From: Leucaena leucocephala
Lineage: Eukaryota; Streptophyta; Magnoliopsida; Fabales; Fabaceae
Length of the DNA stretch: 64,000 nucleotides
Reading direction: 5' to 3'
NCBI GenBank assembly: GCA_037074615.1
Contig: CM073542.1
Coordinates: forward strand, 20,717,568 to 20,781,567
Shown here: positions 36,959 to 51,123 of the stretch, piece after piece
Position numbering within the stretch: position 1 is the stretch's first letter
How the letters are laid out: every line of letters begins with the position of its first letter
Program-made: the position numbers and the translations under genes
Notes under the pieces: model-generated
What the model saw: only the letters and a program-made list of their open reading frames with translations
The model's database searches: none
Told to the model about the DNA's origin: nothing

Positions 36959-39063
36959 ATCATATCAATACTTTATGAATAAGACATGGGTTGTTTATCT
37001 TCAATTTGCAACATGAAGTTTACAAACTTATTCAAATAATTAGATTGAGTGCATAAGTCCCATATTATACTACTTATATGATTTCTATTGAAATTGCTAG
37101 TGACTGTTCTTTAAGTTGATAATGATTATATACTAATTAAAAACATATTAATCACGATTATCTAGCACAATTATTTGCCAGAGCCTCCTCTAGTAGCAAG
37201 ATCAAAATTTATGATAACAAAATTCCCACTTTAGCATTAGGATAATTGATTTTACATATTATCACATTTGAATACAGCAAGTAAACAAAGTAATCTCCCA
37301 TTATAAAAGGCTTTCCATCATGAGCTTGATATTTTCCATCTTATAATTTTTAAATATGTATGTAATATATATTCTAGATGGACATTCAAAGAAAATTGAG
37401 ATAAATATTAGGTAAGAACCTTTTTTTTTATTGTTTGTCTCTAAATGAAATAAAATAATATTTAAAAAAATAAATAGATTTAGGATAGTTATACTACATG
37501 ATTGGTTGATTATCATTTGACAACATTTTTTTAAACAAGAGGAGAAAATGGGTAGTTAAAAAAAGAATATATATATATATATATATATAATGCATTATCA
37601 TAGTCCATCCAATACAATAGTATCAACCAAGAGTTTAGGCTACATATTGCATTTATAAAATATTGCTAAACGCAATTACTAACCTAAATGATATTCCCAT
37701 CTCATATTATAGCTAATAAATGCTCTAATCATTACAAATGAAAGAAGAGGCATGCCTAAAGCATGAGAAAAGAAGAAAGGGAGCAAATAATCGAGATGAT
37801 CATATTGAAAGGCTAAGAATTGAGATTTAAAAGACCTCATAAAAGAAAAATGATTTAAGAAGATTGTCGACAATAACCTTGATAATAATATAATATGATC
37901 AAATAAGCATGTTGTATACAAATATGTTATGAAATGAAGACTGAAAGATGGTTGTCCAACACAAAAGAAAAGACACAACATGAAAGATCATGACGTGAAT
38001 TTCTGTAGCCCAAGCACTTAAAGTATGATGTCAATATCATATAAATGGGCGTTTTAGACATTATCTTATGGTGGATTAAACATTCATGTCCTATCAATTT
38101 GGCAGTTTAGTAGTATACAGAAATTTTGATGGGTATATAGAATATGATTATAACTTATATAGCTCGTTATACTATAAAATTATGTGCTAGTCCTAGAAGG
38201 ATCTAAAGCACTAAGAGCATATAAAGTTTTTAGAAAAATGATATCTTTATAAAATTCTTGTGTGGATTCAGAACAATCTAATTGATCCACATTAATAGAT
38301 TTAGATAAAAACCCCTAAAGGATTTATGTTTCCAAAATCAAACAATCTATATACATCTTTATTGGATTAAAGTAATTAGAGAGCATGCAGTATAATTGAC
38401 TTAATAAATATTAGTTGAAAAAAGAATATAAAATTATTCCGAATTATCCATGTATGAAAAGATCTAGAAATGAGCTCATTATCATTACTATAGATATATT
38501 TATGTGTTCCCAAAGTTTACAAAAGTTTGACTCTTAAAGAAAGGTCTTAGAGAATTCTTAAAGAATTTTTATATTGATAAATCATATCAATTATGTGTTC
38601 TGAAAGTCGTATAATCTTTAGATATAGATAAAAATCTTTTTAGGTCTCGACATGATTAAGAAGAAATATTTGGTCAAAAAGTATCATATTTTAAGGCCAC
38701 TAAAGCACTTATATGTCTTGCTAGGTGTATAAGACTTGATATATCATTTGTTTAAAGCAAGAGATAATTCTTCACCAATATAAAAACTTTGGAATAGAGC
38801 TAAACATACTCTTTTACATAGTTTTTAAAAAGTTTATTTATGACATCGGACTTCACAAAATTTTGATACAAGCCATACTTTTTTCTCTTGTATATAGTTT
38901 CATTCTATTGTATTTTTCTAATAAAATTTTTAATAAAATAATAATTAGTAGTATATCAATAAATGAGGCACTTTTTTTTTACTAAATTTTTGTCCTACAG
39001 AATTTTTTTAGTTAAAACTTTTTTAATGAGGCACATCTATCCATAAAGGAGATTTAAGGAGAG

Positions 39064-39255
39064 TGTTATGAATATAATATTTGTGTGGATATCTATATCT
39101 CCTTATATATCCTATTATTAGGAAATCCTAAATTCTGGTTGTATTGTTATGCCTATAAATAAATATAATGTATTATGGATTTTACGCACCTCTCAATAAA
39201 ATAAGATATACTCCCTTATTTCTCTACTCTCCTTCTCTACTCTTTATTTATAACA
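39064..39255 (+). repeat. Likely 3' LTR of the copia relic
   Basis: 192 bp bounded by the inverted ends TGTTAT / ATAACA and preceded by a polypurine tract. It contains CCTATAAATAAATATAATG, a promoter-like TATA stretch, followed by CTCTCAATAAAATAAG, a polyadenylation-like signal. Confidence 0.6.
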
Positions 39256-40019
39256 AATTGTTGGTTTTTCTTTTATAAAAGATCAAATTTTATCAAAAGA
39301 TAAAACAATTACAAAATTCAAACCCAACTCATACATCACATGCTAAATGAGGAGGGTCGGGAAACAGAACAAAACACACATCACATGAACATGAAATAAG
39401 AACAACGTTCAACATAATTAAAAAAATAGGGGCAGGAAAATAAAAAAAAGTGGTAAAGTTGGCCAAGTCCCTATAGGACGGGGGAAGACTACAGATAGCT
39501 CGAACAACTCCAAACGTGCAAAGGAAAGCTCTAAACACAGATTGACGAAGATCTAACTTCATCACGTGCCAGAGAGCAATCGCAACAGCGCAAGGGGGTG
39601 ATATACCAAGATCAACGAACCTCCCAAAGGATTTCAAAACACCAACCATCTGTAAAACCAGAAGGGTCGAAGAAGTGCACAATAATAGAGGTTGTAGCAC
39701 TCTTAACAGCTTGAACCCATTATCACTCAAGCGAGAACCAGAAGAGGATCAAGCAAATCATGCCCTTTGAGATGGAGCATAAAACACCAGAAGACAAAAA
39801 ACCATAGATAAAAACAGAAAAGGAAAACAGTCAATCAAATAAAAGTAATAGGGGTTTGAGATGAGTTAGGAACCCAGATTGGGTTTCCGACACCCAGACC
39901 CCCACCTTAGAAACAGAAGACCAGAACAAGAGGAAAAGGAGAAGACGCGGACCAAAGGAACAAGGACATACGAAGGGGACACAACCATTGAAGCAAGAAG
40001 GATGGGAAGAAAAAGTTTG
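39256..40019. other. Unassigned intergenic sequence
   Basis: Less AT-rich than its surroundings. It contains a 133-codon minus-strand ORF (39329-39730) and a 61-codon plus ORF (39879-40064), neither of which I recognise. It may be old retroelement DNA. Confidence 0.3.
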
Positions 40020-40240
40020 GTTTTTTTTTTTTTATATGCCGGAAAGAAAATTATGAACCCATAGTCAAATTCAAATACTCAGATAAGGCATCAGGCCCCA
40101 GCAATTGCAACCCATGAGCTCCACCAAGTGCTCTTTTAGCAAATAAATCAGCCATACTATTCTGATCTCGATCAATAATTTGAATTTCTACGGACCAGTC
40201 CCAGAAAAGCACTACGAAGAATTATATCCCTAAAGCCTCC
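40020..40240 (-). mobile_element. LINE 3' relic with RNase H-like C-terminus and poly(A)
   Basis: Minus-strand translation of about 40055-40230 reads VEIQIIDRDQNSMADLFAKR... ALSEYLNL. The R-x-x-N-x-x-A-D-x-x-A-K pattern is that of the RNase H domain closing many plant non-LTR retrotransposons. After the stop, a short 3' UTR ends in a run of As on the minus strand (T-run 40020-40034 on +), the expected LINE tail. Confidence 0.55.
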
Positions 40241-42899
40241 ATCCTACGCTCTCTCCGTAAGAATGATAAAAAGAAAGTTAAAAGACGAAACAGTGGGGAA
40301 AGGGGAAGAGATATGATGATTGACAACGGATGGGAAGGAGAGAAACACAGGGAACTAGGGAAGGGGAGCATGATGAACCTTAGCCTAAATTGCCGAGTCT
40401 ATGGGCTGATACTATTCTTGAATTAAGGGCATGTTTCGTATCAAGTAAAAGTAAAAGTAAAGAAGTGAAAATAAAAATAGAATTACTAATTTTTATTATT
40501 TAGTATAATCAAAATTACTTTTGTTTTTAATATTTTAGATATTTTAATTCTATAAAAAATTAAAAAATAAGATAAAAGAAATGAAAATAAAATATTTTAA
40601 ATTATTTTATTTAAGTTATAAAAAATATATATCAATTTTATATTTATTTTTAACATATTAAATAATTTTTTAAAATTTATTTTTATTGTAATTCTATTTA
40701 TATTTCTATTAAAAAAATTTCTATATTAAAACTCAACAAATCAAAGAAATATTTTTTTCCGAATTCATAGAAGTAAGTTAAAGCTTACAGAATAGAAAAC
40801 ATAATCAAAACAAGTCATTGGACAGCATTCGCTATCAAGCGAGCAATGCAACCAGGATGAGGGGGGGTCCTCCATAATCAACATGTCATCATCCAAATAG
40901 TGAGCTCTTTAGCCAAAAAGTCTACACTAAAGAGTTTCTCATGGTACATAATGATTCTCAATGTTCAAGTCTGAGTAAATCATATCTCAAACTTTAGTGA
41001 TCTCTGATCTAAGTATCAGTTGAAAAACTTCCAACAGGTCAGTGTACGTAATATAACCTTGTTAGACCTTAATTTGATTTATACTCACAAATATTTTCTC
41101 ATTACCATAGCCAATAAATTTTAATGTATGACCTTGCGAAGTACTAATCTTTCCCATTAGATTTAATCTAATCTTTATTGATGACTTTTGCCTATTTAAA
41201 ATTATGATTTTAACATTATAAAAATAAGTAGGAAAAATTGGGAAAAGCCCCCATTTTATTTTTTTTCTGCAAAGGTATACTCCTTTTTTAGATTTAGAGT
41301 GTAAAGAGTTTTTATCTCTTTTAATAATTATGTTTTTTAATATCTAAATTTGTGTACTCCTTGGTACAAGTCAAGACCGTTTACTATTTGAATAAAAAAT
41401 TTGTTGATTAATCCCCATTTGAAATTTTAATTAGTGAGAAATGCTTAATAAATTTTTAACATATAGAGCATTGATACCTTGTTAATTTTGTATATATAGA
41501 ATATTAGTATTTTGATTTAGATCATTCTTTATGAGTTAAATTTTCAATTAGGATTTTTACCAATTTTCCCAAATAAGTATTGGCGGATGAGAATATAGTT
41601 GGCTATTCCTGAAAACTCTATTAAAGAACCCAATTACTCTGATTTAACGTTTTTAATATTATTATTTTTTTTTTCAGGCCAAAATAATCCTAATATTATT
41701 TTTTTTGGTAAAAACGATCTTAAAAATATTTATTCAAAAGTATGAATAAAAGGCAACAGAAAAAACTAAGTGACAATTCTAGAAAAAAATATTATTTGAT
41801 TTCGACATTTATTATTCACTCTTTACATCCATCCTTAATGGTGTCAAAGATGTTTTTGCTTTATCATATTCAAGCTTTTAAGGACCTCGTACCATGTCTT
41901 GAGCATGATTAAATTAAAAGCTCTCTAATGACACAAATTTGACTTAAGAGTTCTTAAACGCCATTTTCTCATATCACAATCGATCTACAAAAGCTATAGT
42001 TATTTGTCTAAAACCAAAAAAAGAAGAAGCTAAACTCTTTCATATTTCACCCCATTCTTATTTAAATTTTAATAATTTTTATTTTTATTAGATTCTTATA
42101 GTTTCTTTAATTATAAGTATTACTTTCTATGTTCATTATGTTAATTTGTAAAGGAAATTGCATTAGTAGCAGGTTATGTGACTTTCCCTCATATTACACT
42201 TAGATTAATTTTTTTTATATGATCTAACTAAAATTTAAATAAATTAGATTACATATTATATATATATATATATAATGAGATGACTATGAGTCTTAATAAT
42301 TTTTATTCCATCATTTGTTTTTTTAAATTTTTAAATTTTATATTTTGTGAAAATTTACTTATTGCTTAGTCTATATTTACATAAATCTTAATTAACAGAT
42401 TATGAGTGTATAGGTTAATAACTATAATTGAGCAAAATTATAAAGATCTAATAAAAAAATATTACAGAAATTTAATTAAAGGTAAAGTGAAATTAAATTT
42501 AATAATATTTGAATTTAATTCAATATATCAAAATAAAAAATTCTGACAAATTGAATTATAAAATTAAACTTAATTAATCATGATAATAATTAAATTTGAC
42601 CTAACATAACTATTTTTAAAAAAATTAAAAAAACTACTTAAACAGAGGTTTCAAATTCAAAGCGCACGAGTACAAAAATATTTTACCAAGTTAGCTATAT
42701 AAGAAAATATTAAATAATACTTATTATTACAATTTTCGCTTTATTTTTCCGCCTTTGGCCTTTTGCCTTCTGAAGAGGAAATTCCGCCTTGCCGGTTTGT
42801 CGCAGGGTCTTCCTCTTTCTCTCGCCAGTCGTCAGTTCTTCCTTAGTCTTGCCTTAACCTTAGTGTAGAAGCTCCATTTTCGCTCTGAATTGAGTAGGT
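40241..42899. other. Gene-free AT-rich region upstream of the PAT gene
   Basis: No coding region seen. About 40430-40745 starts GGGCATGTTTCGTATCAAGT and ends near CTCAACAAATCAAAGAAA, and could be a hAT-like MITE, but the ends do not pair well. From about 42735 a GC-richer, pyrimidine-rich leader marks the likely transcription start of the PAT gene. Confidence 0.4.
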
Positions 42900-45800
42900 A
42901 TGGTCAGAAAACATGGCTGGCAACTGCCAGCTCATACATTTCAGGTAAATGCTAGTCCTCATGTTTTCTACTCAGTGGGTTTTACTTTTTTTCTCATTTT
43001 CTATTTTTGCCCTGAAATTTGTTTTCTTGAGCGATCTTTTACTAGGGTTGTTAGAATCAGTGATTTAGTTTTATGAGTTTTCATTTCATTTGTCTGTATA
43101 GGTTAATTCTTGTAATTTGGTATTCTGCCCGAGTGTTACACTTTTATATAGGTATTTCGTCCTTGTCCATGCACTTATGGTTAAGTTCCTAAATCTGTAA
43201 CTGAGGCTGAGAAAGGTGAATCTTGTGAACGCTGAGAGTAATGTAGACTTGTAGAGGAATTTTCTTACAAGTTTGCAGTTTTAATTATGCTGTTCCCAGT
43301 CTTGTTTGTATTCTATGAAACTTTTTGCTATTTGACTCTTTTTTTTAAGATCTTTTGAGGCATTTAAGTTTTGGAATGTATAAAAATTTTCTAAAATGTT
43401 TGTCTCAAGGTTTTCCCAAAATTTCCTACAGGAGATTGGTTTTCTGCATTGTATGTGATTCGCATGTCTATTTCTCCTTCCCTGCGTGTTTTTCTTCGAG
43501 AGGAAGGCCTTGGGTTTTAAGTTAATCATACTCTTCTTTGTGTAAGTTGATCCAATGTGTAGCAGGGAAGTAGCGGATCCGTGAATTTTTCTTAAGTTTA
43601 CTTGCTTTTTTTTTACTTCCTCTTAGAATCTCCTCTCTTTCACAATGAAGAAATCTTCACCAAATTTATAGATCCTCTACTTTGGAAGATTTGTATTTGG
43701 GCGATAGTGCACTTCTTCCTCTTAAGCTCTCTTCACAAGAAGCTGTAAAGAAAATAATTGTTTCTACCATCTTACTCCTCATATGTAACTTGTCTCTTGA
43801 CTGACAAGTTGTTTCCCCTCCTTTATTCTCTGAGATCTAAGATCCTACGTATGACTTAACTGAAGAGAGTCTGATTATCTTCCCAAGCTTTTCTGAGGCA
43901 GATGGATTTTCTTTAAGTTTTGGGTTTAGGGTGAAGAAAGGTGCATAAACTTCTTTTTCACAACTAGCTTTTGCAGGATCGTGATGACTTTGGTTAGAAT
44001 GCAACAGCAAAATTTTTAATGTTAGTTCCCTCACAACTTCTCTGGGAGAGGATTGACTCTCAGCTTATGTTGTTTTTTTCTAAGGAGTGGAGTGGGGTGG
44101 CCCTCTTGGATTTTCAATGGGATCTGGAAAGCACTTTTGAGTTAAGGAGTCTTGGTTACATTCTCTTGTTTTTCTTTCATTTGTAGAGGGTTTTATCCTC
44201 TGTTTTTGTATAGCTCTCTCTTCTTATTAATAAAGTTTCTTTTTTATACCAAAAAATATATATAAAGCAAAGGAAATAATGTGCTAGTTAATTAAGATGA
44301 AGAAAATTATCATTTTCCCTGTAGCATATGTCAAATTCACTGTCCTTACTCCTTAGTGTTCTGATTGGTATATTTGTGGTTTAGCATTTTGATTAAATTG
44401 ACTTCTTTTTCTCAAAATTAGCTGTAATTCATCACTTGCAGGCATATCAACTTATTTTCTTGAATTGTTGGCTGTTCATGAATAGGTTGTGGCTATCACT
44501 GTATTCTGCTTCTTGGTGGTTGCTTTCTATGCTTTCTTTGCTCCATTCGTTGGAGGTCATCTGTGGGAGTACATCTTCATTGGTGTTTACTCTCCAGTGG
44601 TATGTGAATTAACTTTATTTCTTAATACCAAGCTTTAATTATATCGACTTGTCAGATATGTTTATTGAGGAATATAATTTTAACAAATGTGGAGATCAAT
44701 CCTGGCATATGGCTTTTTGAAGCATGAGAGAAAGGGCCGTTTAGGGAATATTTTGGGCTACAGAGGCAAATTTAACCTTAGCGGGTGGATATTGATGATT
44801 ATGGTTTAATAATAGATTACTTCATTTGTGAAGATTAGGTGTTTGCAAATTGTACAATACTTCCACGACCCCAAAAATACATGACATGCGTAAGATATGA
44901 AAATAGATGTCCAATTACTATAATCCATTGGCTACCGGTGTAGATACTAAAAATCAATGTGGATAAAATTTCTCTGCACTATTTTGAAATTTGTAGTTTG
45001 GACTGAGATCCGGTGAATGGAAAGCTTAATAGCACCATTGACTTTATAAATAGGAAGGGTCAAAATGACAGCCTCCTTCTCTATTGAGTTACATATGGGA
45101 GATTCGTTGTAATTTAGTTTTAATGGATGTTTAAAAAATTAACCTTATATTCAAGAAGGAGAGAGTGCTATGCTACTGATGGTTACATGTGGCACCTTCT
45201 TCATTAATATAAGCCTGGTTTGTTACTAATTTTTGATTTAGCTATAAAATTGAGCGGTTACATCACTTCCTCATTCTTGTCATTGACATTGCAGGCACTC
45301 CTTGTTTTTATTCTTTATATCAGATGTACTGCAATTAACCCCGCAGATCCTGGCATTATGTCTAAATTTGATCCATGTGTGGAACATAAGTTCAATCCAG
45401 ACCATCCTTTAGCAATGAAGCACCAACCTTCAGAAAATGATGAAATTGCCGCAGGCGAGCATTCATCTCCATCATCATCTAAAAGGTCTATGACTAATAT
45501 GAGCAAGAAAAGCTCTATGGAATATCTTGAAAGAGAAGATACCTCAGGGGGTCACAATAAGAGAAGTTCATGTAATATAATTGGTGGAATTTTCTGTATA
45601 TTATTTGTGCATGAAGATTGCCGGAAACAAGAAGCAGCAGGTGAGCAGCAAGGTGGTGGTGAAGATGCTCTGTTCTGCACTTTGTGCAATGCTGAGGTAA
45701 TGCATCCTGACTCTTTGATATGTGTAGCATTGTAATATTTCACTTTAAGTTCTTGCCGGTCCTAGTTAGTTTAATTGGTTTTTATAACCTAATGTTTTAT

Positions 45801-48800
45801 ATTTTTCACAACAACTTATATTGTGGAGTCCATTTATCATATTTGGAATTGAATTCTGGGATACTACCGTGATCTCTTGATAATAGGCAGATAGTTTGAG
45901 CAAGAAGTTTAGATAATATTGCACCTTAATCGTATTTTGGTCAATAGCTACAATGATTACTGTGACAATGCTGTTATGTATTCATTATACAAGCTTGCCA
46001 TGTTGAGGGTTGCAGTCACCATAAAGTATGCATTTTCCATTAATTTATTATTTGTTTTTATCTAGGTGGCTTACTGATGGTCTTCATCTATTAATTTCAA
46101 GAATTTCTAGCCTTTTCTTTCGAGTTGTTCCAGGGTCCTTGGACTGATTTCCCAGAGAAATTTGAGGTTTTCTTAATGAAGAGTGCCTTAATGTTATATG
46201 GTTTCCTGGCTGCAGCTTGGTTTTACTAGTTTTGTTGATAACTATTGAATTAGATTTTTATTCAGGTTTGTGGAGTTGGCTTTATCAAATATAACACTTT
46301 TGAGTTGATTTGGAAATCCAAGTCTTATAAGGGTGACTTGTTTGTTTGGGCCTAAATGGGATGGGAACCCTACCCCAAAAGCTAGCTATTGAGGTAGGAG
46401 AACTAGGCTACTTGAATTACCCATTGAGCAGTCTGTTCTACTTAGTGTTGGATTTAGTATCCATACTACCAAGTCTCCATAAAAAGATTTATTTGCAATA
46501 ATTTTGTTAAGTGCCGGGATCCAAAGAAAAGCCTTCACTTTACTTAATAGGAAGTATGTTAGTGACCCATAGCGGGCTTCCAGGCAAACTAGAACTTTAT
46601 CTTCTAATAGGTGTATGGATAACTTTGCATTCACAATTCACCTTTTATTATTGTTAAATATTACAACAAAACTATGTATGAGCTTCACTTAACAGTTTAA
46701 GTTATGATTGGTGTGTGCATTATTCATACTTAGAGCATAGGCTCATTAGCAATTACAGTAAATTCATTCCTGAGCTTTTATTTCACACCTTGAGCTTTTG
46801 ATTGAAAATGGCCCTGAGCTTTTGAATAGTGAGAATGAAGTAGACTATGTCGTCAGCATTGAAGTTTTGCAATATCTAATTTTCACAAATAAAACATATG
46901 AATATTTTATTGCAGCAGTAGTTTACTTTGGTCTATATGTCTGCAATATGCAGTCCTCTATTTGCAAACATTTTATTTCATCATCGATTTCTAAATTTCT
47001 TGGCACAATACATTCGTTGTGCATTTTCTTATTGCAATTTTTATAAGTATAAAGCATCTAAAGTTGCATATAGCTGCAAATGGAGGCATTTGAAGTAGTT
47101 TTGAATTTTGTAACTCCCTCCCCTGTTCTAGTATTCCTTTTATCATTTTGAATTTTTGTTTATTAAAAGTTGCATATATATATATTAGACGCTTCAATGT
47201 TGCAGGTGCGGAAGTTCAGTAAACACTGTAGAAGTTGTGATAAATGTGTTGATGGCTTTGATCACCATTGTAGGGTATGTTATTGAGTGCTGAGCAAGGG
47301 CACCCAATATGGGGAATTATTGAGTTGTTTTTTATATTGTCATAATTTTGTTTTGTAATTTCTTTTTAACTCTGATTTTCTTGATTATGTTACATTACTG
47401 CAGTGGCTTAACAATTGTGTGGGTCACAAAAATTATGTTACTTTCATTTCTCTCATGGCCTTTAGTCTAATGTGGGTATGTATTTTATTTATATGCACAA
47501 ATTTCTAAATCGCTGAAAGTTATTTGCTTTGATCTGTATAATGCCTTTTTTTCTTAAAAAAATCTTTTTACCCTCTGTCTCAGCTTTTTATTGAAGCTGG
47601 AGTGGGTATTGCTGTTTTAGTCCGCTTCTTTGTTAACAAGAGAGGCATGGAAGCCGAAATTATTGACAGACTTGGAAATGGATTCTCTCGCCCCCCATTT
47701 GCAACAGTTGTGGTATTACTTTTTTGTTTTTTTAGTTATAAACAGTTGTGGTATTACTTTAAACATTATGTTGTATAGCAATTCTGGCTTCACATTTTAT
47801 AAAGTTGAGGTCTTGGAAATTTTGTTCTTATGCCAAATTCATTATGTGTAGGCTGTATGTACTGCAGTCTCTGTCTTGGCTTGTGTGCCTCTGGGTGAGC
47901 TATTCTTTTTCCACATGATACTAATCAGGAAGGTAAGTGAGTCAGTAGCTGAGGATCTGAGTTTTTCTTCTTTTTTTTTCTTTATTTGTCCCCCATATTT
48001 GTTTCAGGGTGAACTACTGCTCTTCTATTTTAATTTACTTAAGGGGATTCTATGCTAGAGATCTGAACGCTGTTGATCTTGTTGGAAATTATTATCAATT
48101 TATTAAGGATTATTTGTTTTTTAGTTATTCCTTGGATAATTTTTCAATGCGTTTATAATTAGCTTGAGAGTTATCTTCAATTAGAATAAGTTGGTTTACG
48201 GGTTCTGTTTTAATTAGGATAAAATTATTTTACCGGTTTTTGGTAGAGCAATAGTGTGGTCTCTCCATAAGTGTATCATTGCTTCTATCTAATAAAATAA
48301 GCCTAGAAGAAAATTAAATCTTGAATGTCTAAGGGTTTTTTTTTTTGGCTAATTAAAATCGAATTTAATACTTTTAAGAATGATTAAGTTTAAAGAACCC
48401 GATATGTTCAATGATTTGTTTTATATGTATGACTTAGAGGTGATTATTATATTTCATAGCTTTAACTGGTAATAGTTATTCTGAACATCAAGTTTTGAAC
48501 ATGTGGTTAGTTCCTTCTGTTTATGTTAATGTGGCCGGTTATTTGAATTGAACCTTTACTGTTGGATTATTCGTTACCTGAGCTTTTGGCTAGAATTTAT
48601 ATCGTAGGAACCTAGCTGCCCAAGTATGTTGCACATCTCTTATTTTTATTAGTGACACATAAGAACACTCGGCATGATCTGGGTTGTCTTCTCTTTTCTT
48701 CTTCCTCCTCCTCCCTTTTTTTAAAATCTAATTTACTTGGTTATCCTTTCTTGTCTTCTGCTTCCTTTTTAATCTAATTTACTTTTAGTTATTTGGATGG

Positions 48801-51123
48801 AACTCCTTTACAGATCTGTTTGCTTAGCCAGATAATTTCTCCAATTTAAAACTCCCTAACTCAATCATATAAATTCTGCACTTCTGGTTCATTCCTCAAG
48901 TTACTCTAGCAGTTTAGTGCTGAACTATATAGCTTTGGCATTAGTTTTAAAAAGTTATTTTGCCTTTATTTCCTTATCTACTTTTATGAGTAGCATTTCT
49001 TTTGGAAAAATTATTTTTATTTGGTATTGGGGGCAGAAAAGAATACAAAGAGACTAATACACAATTCAAAGAAAGAAATAAAATTGAGGGATGTTAATGT
49101 GATATCATTTTTTTGGTGACTAAAATTTTAAAAATCACTCCGCCTGAAATTTTACAATAATTATTAAATCAGTTTTATTGTTTATTCGTGATTTCAGCTG
49201 ATAAAAGAAGTATGCTGATATGTGCCTTTTGTTTTCATACTGGATCAGGGTATCACAACCTATGAGTATGTTGTAGCAATGAGAGCCATGAGTGAAGCCC
49301 CTGGAGGGGCATCTGTGGATGAGGAAATGGCAAATGTACTTTACTCTCCGACGGGTTCTGCCACAACTGGACTGAGTGGAGGAAGTTCTTTTGGTTTGCA
49401 GTATAAAGGGGCATGGTGCACTCCTCCTAGAGTATTTGTGGATTATCAGGTATTATATTTATTTTTTCTTTTTTATCTGTTGCTAAGCCGAAGAAACTCC
49501 GTATTTACTTCCTAGAGAAGTTTTTTTGGCTTTTATTTTGATATCGCGGACTTAGAACAAGGAAATATTAGAGGAATCTAAAGTTATCCTTCTTTTTTTA
49601 AACTGCAAACCGGTGCCTTCAGAAGAGCTTTTGATATGCCATGTCATTGGAATTTTAAACTTATGTATTAATGAATTTTTCCTGTGTTTTTGAATACATC
49701 TTTTTCTGAAATGTCCTACTAGGACTAGGAGTATTGAATAACTAACAAACTTTGACTAGAAATACTGACTTTCAGGAAGTTTGTAAACTAATAAACTTAA
49801 TGGTATGTGATCCTTGTGTCAAAATACAACTCATACAGACAATTTTTCCTAGTATCTAAATGCTACTGATGTTTTGAATTTTTTAGAGCATGAATTTAAT
49901 GACTCTTTCTTGTGTTTCTGAGTGCAAGTTATATTTTACTTATTTCTGATGGTTCTTGACATGACGGAAATGTTGTTTTTGTTTTTTTCATTTGATTTAT
50001 CGGGTTCCCTTGACATGGATTTTAGGATGAGGTTGTGCCTCACTTGGAGCCCGGAATGTTACCATCAACTGTTGATCCAGATGCAGCTGGGATTGCAGAA
50101 AGAGGGCAAAAAATGCCAAAAAGGGCTGTTCGTCTCAGTGCTTGGAGGCTTGCAAAGCTGGATTCACAAGAAGCCGTGAAAGCGGCTGCCAAAGCCAGGG
50201 CATCTTCTTCAGTTTTGCGGCCAGTTGATAATCGCCGCTTACCGGATTCAGAATTTAGCTCTAGTGGCAACATGAGCATCAGGAGTAGTTTGAGCACAGA
50301 GAATGGCGCTAACAGAGAAATCAAGAATGAGCTGAGATCATCTCCAGTAAGAAATTCTATTGCTCCTAGTCAGGGCAGTCGTGATGAGTATGAGACTGGA
50401 ACGCAAAGTATGAGTAGCTTCAGCAGTCCCAGCCATGCTCATGAAGCGGTTACGCTTAGCCCACTTCCCCAGAGTCGTGCTTTGGGTGGTTTTAGTGCAG
50501 GTGCCTCAATTCCTGGCTTGACAGTTAATCCTACTTCAAGAGCCACTTTCTCGAATGTCAACAACCCAATAGCATCTAATCCATCTTTGGGATTTGATGG
50601 AAGATTGACGCAGAGGCCGGTAAGTAATGATCCATTATTGCTTTCAGCTTCTGGCACGTCTCTTTTGAGAGATGTCAAGCGAACTTCTGTTGTCTGGGAT
50701 CAAGAAGCCGGCCGATATGTATCAGTTCCTTTATTGGCCTCTGAAGCTCGAAATAACAGGTCTTCACTGCGAACTGAATTGCCACATTCAAATGCCGAAA
50801 CGGGCAATTATGGGAGAAGACCAGTGAATCCTCCACAAGACTCATCATCATCATCCTCTATTCTCAGGTCTTCAGTGCAGCAACCGCAAAATCTGATGTA
50901 CACAGGAGACTCTATCTTTTTCGGTGGCCCTCGCTTGAGTGTCCCCGTTAGGGATAGATCGAGAAACGAAAGATCAACTGACTCAACAGAAGCCCAAGAT
51001 AACACAGCAGGTAACCTACCCCGGGATCCTAGATACAAAAGGGATTCACACTCAAATCAGCTTCCCGTGTTCATCCCGGGGGGTTTCGATTACAATTTTC
51101 CATCCGGGTCCGGCTTAAAATAG
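42900..51123 (+). CDS. DHHC-type protein S-acyltransferase (PAT19/20/22-like)
   Basis: Nine exons (42900-42944, 44486-44599, 45295-45696, 47206-47274, 47404-47475, 47584-47712, 47852-47932, 49249-49449, 50026-51123), all with GT-AG borders and phase 0 joins, give 736 aa. The enzyme palmitoylates cysteines of membrane-associated proteins. Visible marks: two N-terminal membrane segments (about residues 16-35 and 43-62), DPG at 71-73, the cysteine-rich domain starting FCTLCNAEVRKFSKHC, the catalytic DHHC at 206-209 (C209), two more membrane segments (about 217-250 and 273-302), and TTYE at 307-310, matching the TTxE motif. A long Ser-rich cytosolic tail (372-736) is typical of the large Arabidopsis PAT19/20/22 group. 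An LTR-type repeat sits in intron 3. Confidence 0.94.
46340..46490 (-). repeat. LTR-type repeat relic in PAT intron 3
   Basis: Third copy of the repeat seen at 2397-2720 (+) and 13090-13370 (-). It shares GGGAACCCTACCCCAAAAGC, TAGCTATTGAGGTAGGAGAA and GGATTTAGTATCCATACTAC. No coding content. Confidence 0.4.

Larger units (their letters stand above)
34894..39255 (+). mobile_element. Decayed Ty1/copia LTR retrotransposon
   Basis: Direction is +. From about 36420 the broken translation resembles a copia GAG-pre-integrase and integrase region (HDWLDHPE... HSLKN). At about 38540-38840 it resembles the end of reverse transcriptase (RFYIDKS... then LARCIRLDISF). A purine-rich tract (AAAGGAGATTTAAGGAGAG, 39045-39063) precedes a likely 3' LTR at 39064-39255, which starts TGTTAT and ends ATAACA. 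A similar start (TGTTATGAATATGATATTTG) at 34894 may mark the remains of the 5' LTR. Stops and frameshifts occur throughout. A SINE is inserted at 36682-36958. Confidence 0.6.

Noticed and set aside
39329..39730. 133-codon minus-strand ORF
   Set aside because: No family recognised, no splice context, lies next to retroelement relics; kept only as unassigned sequence.
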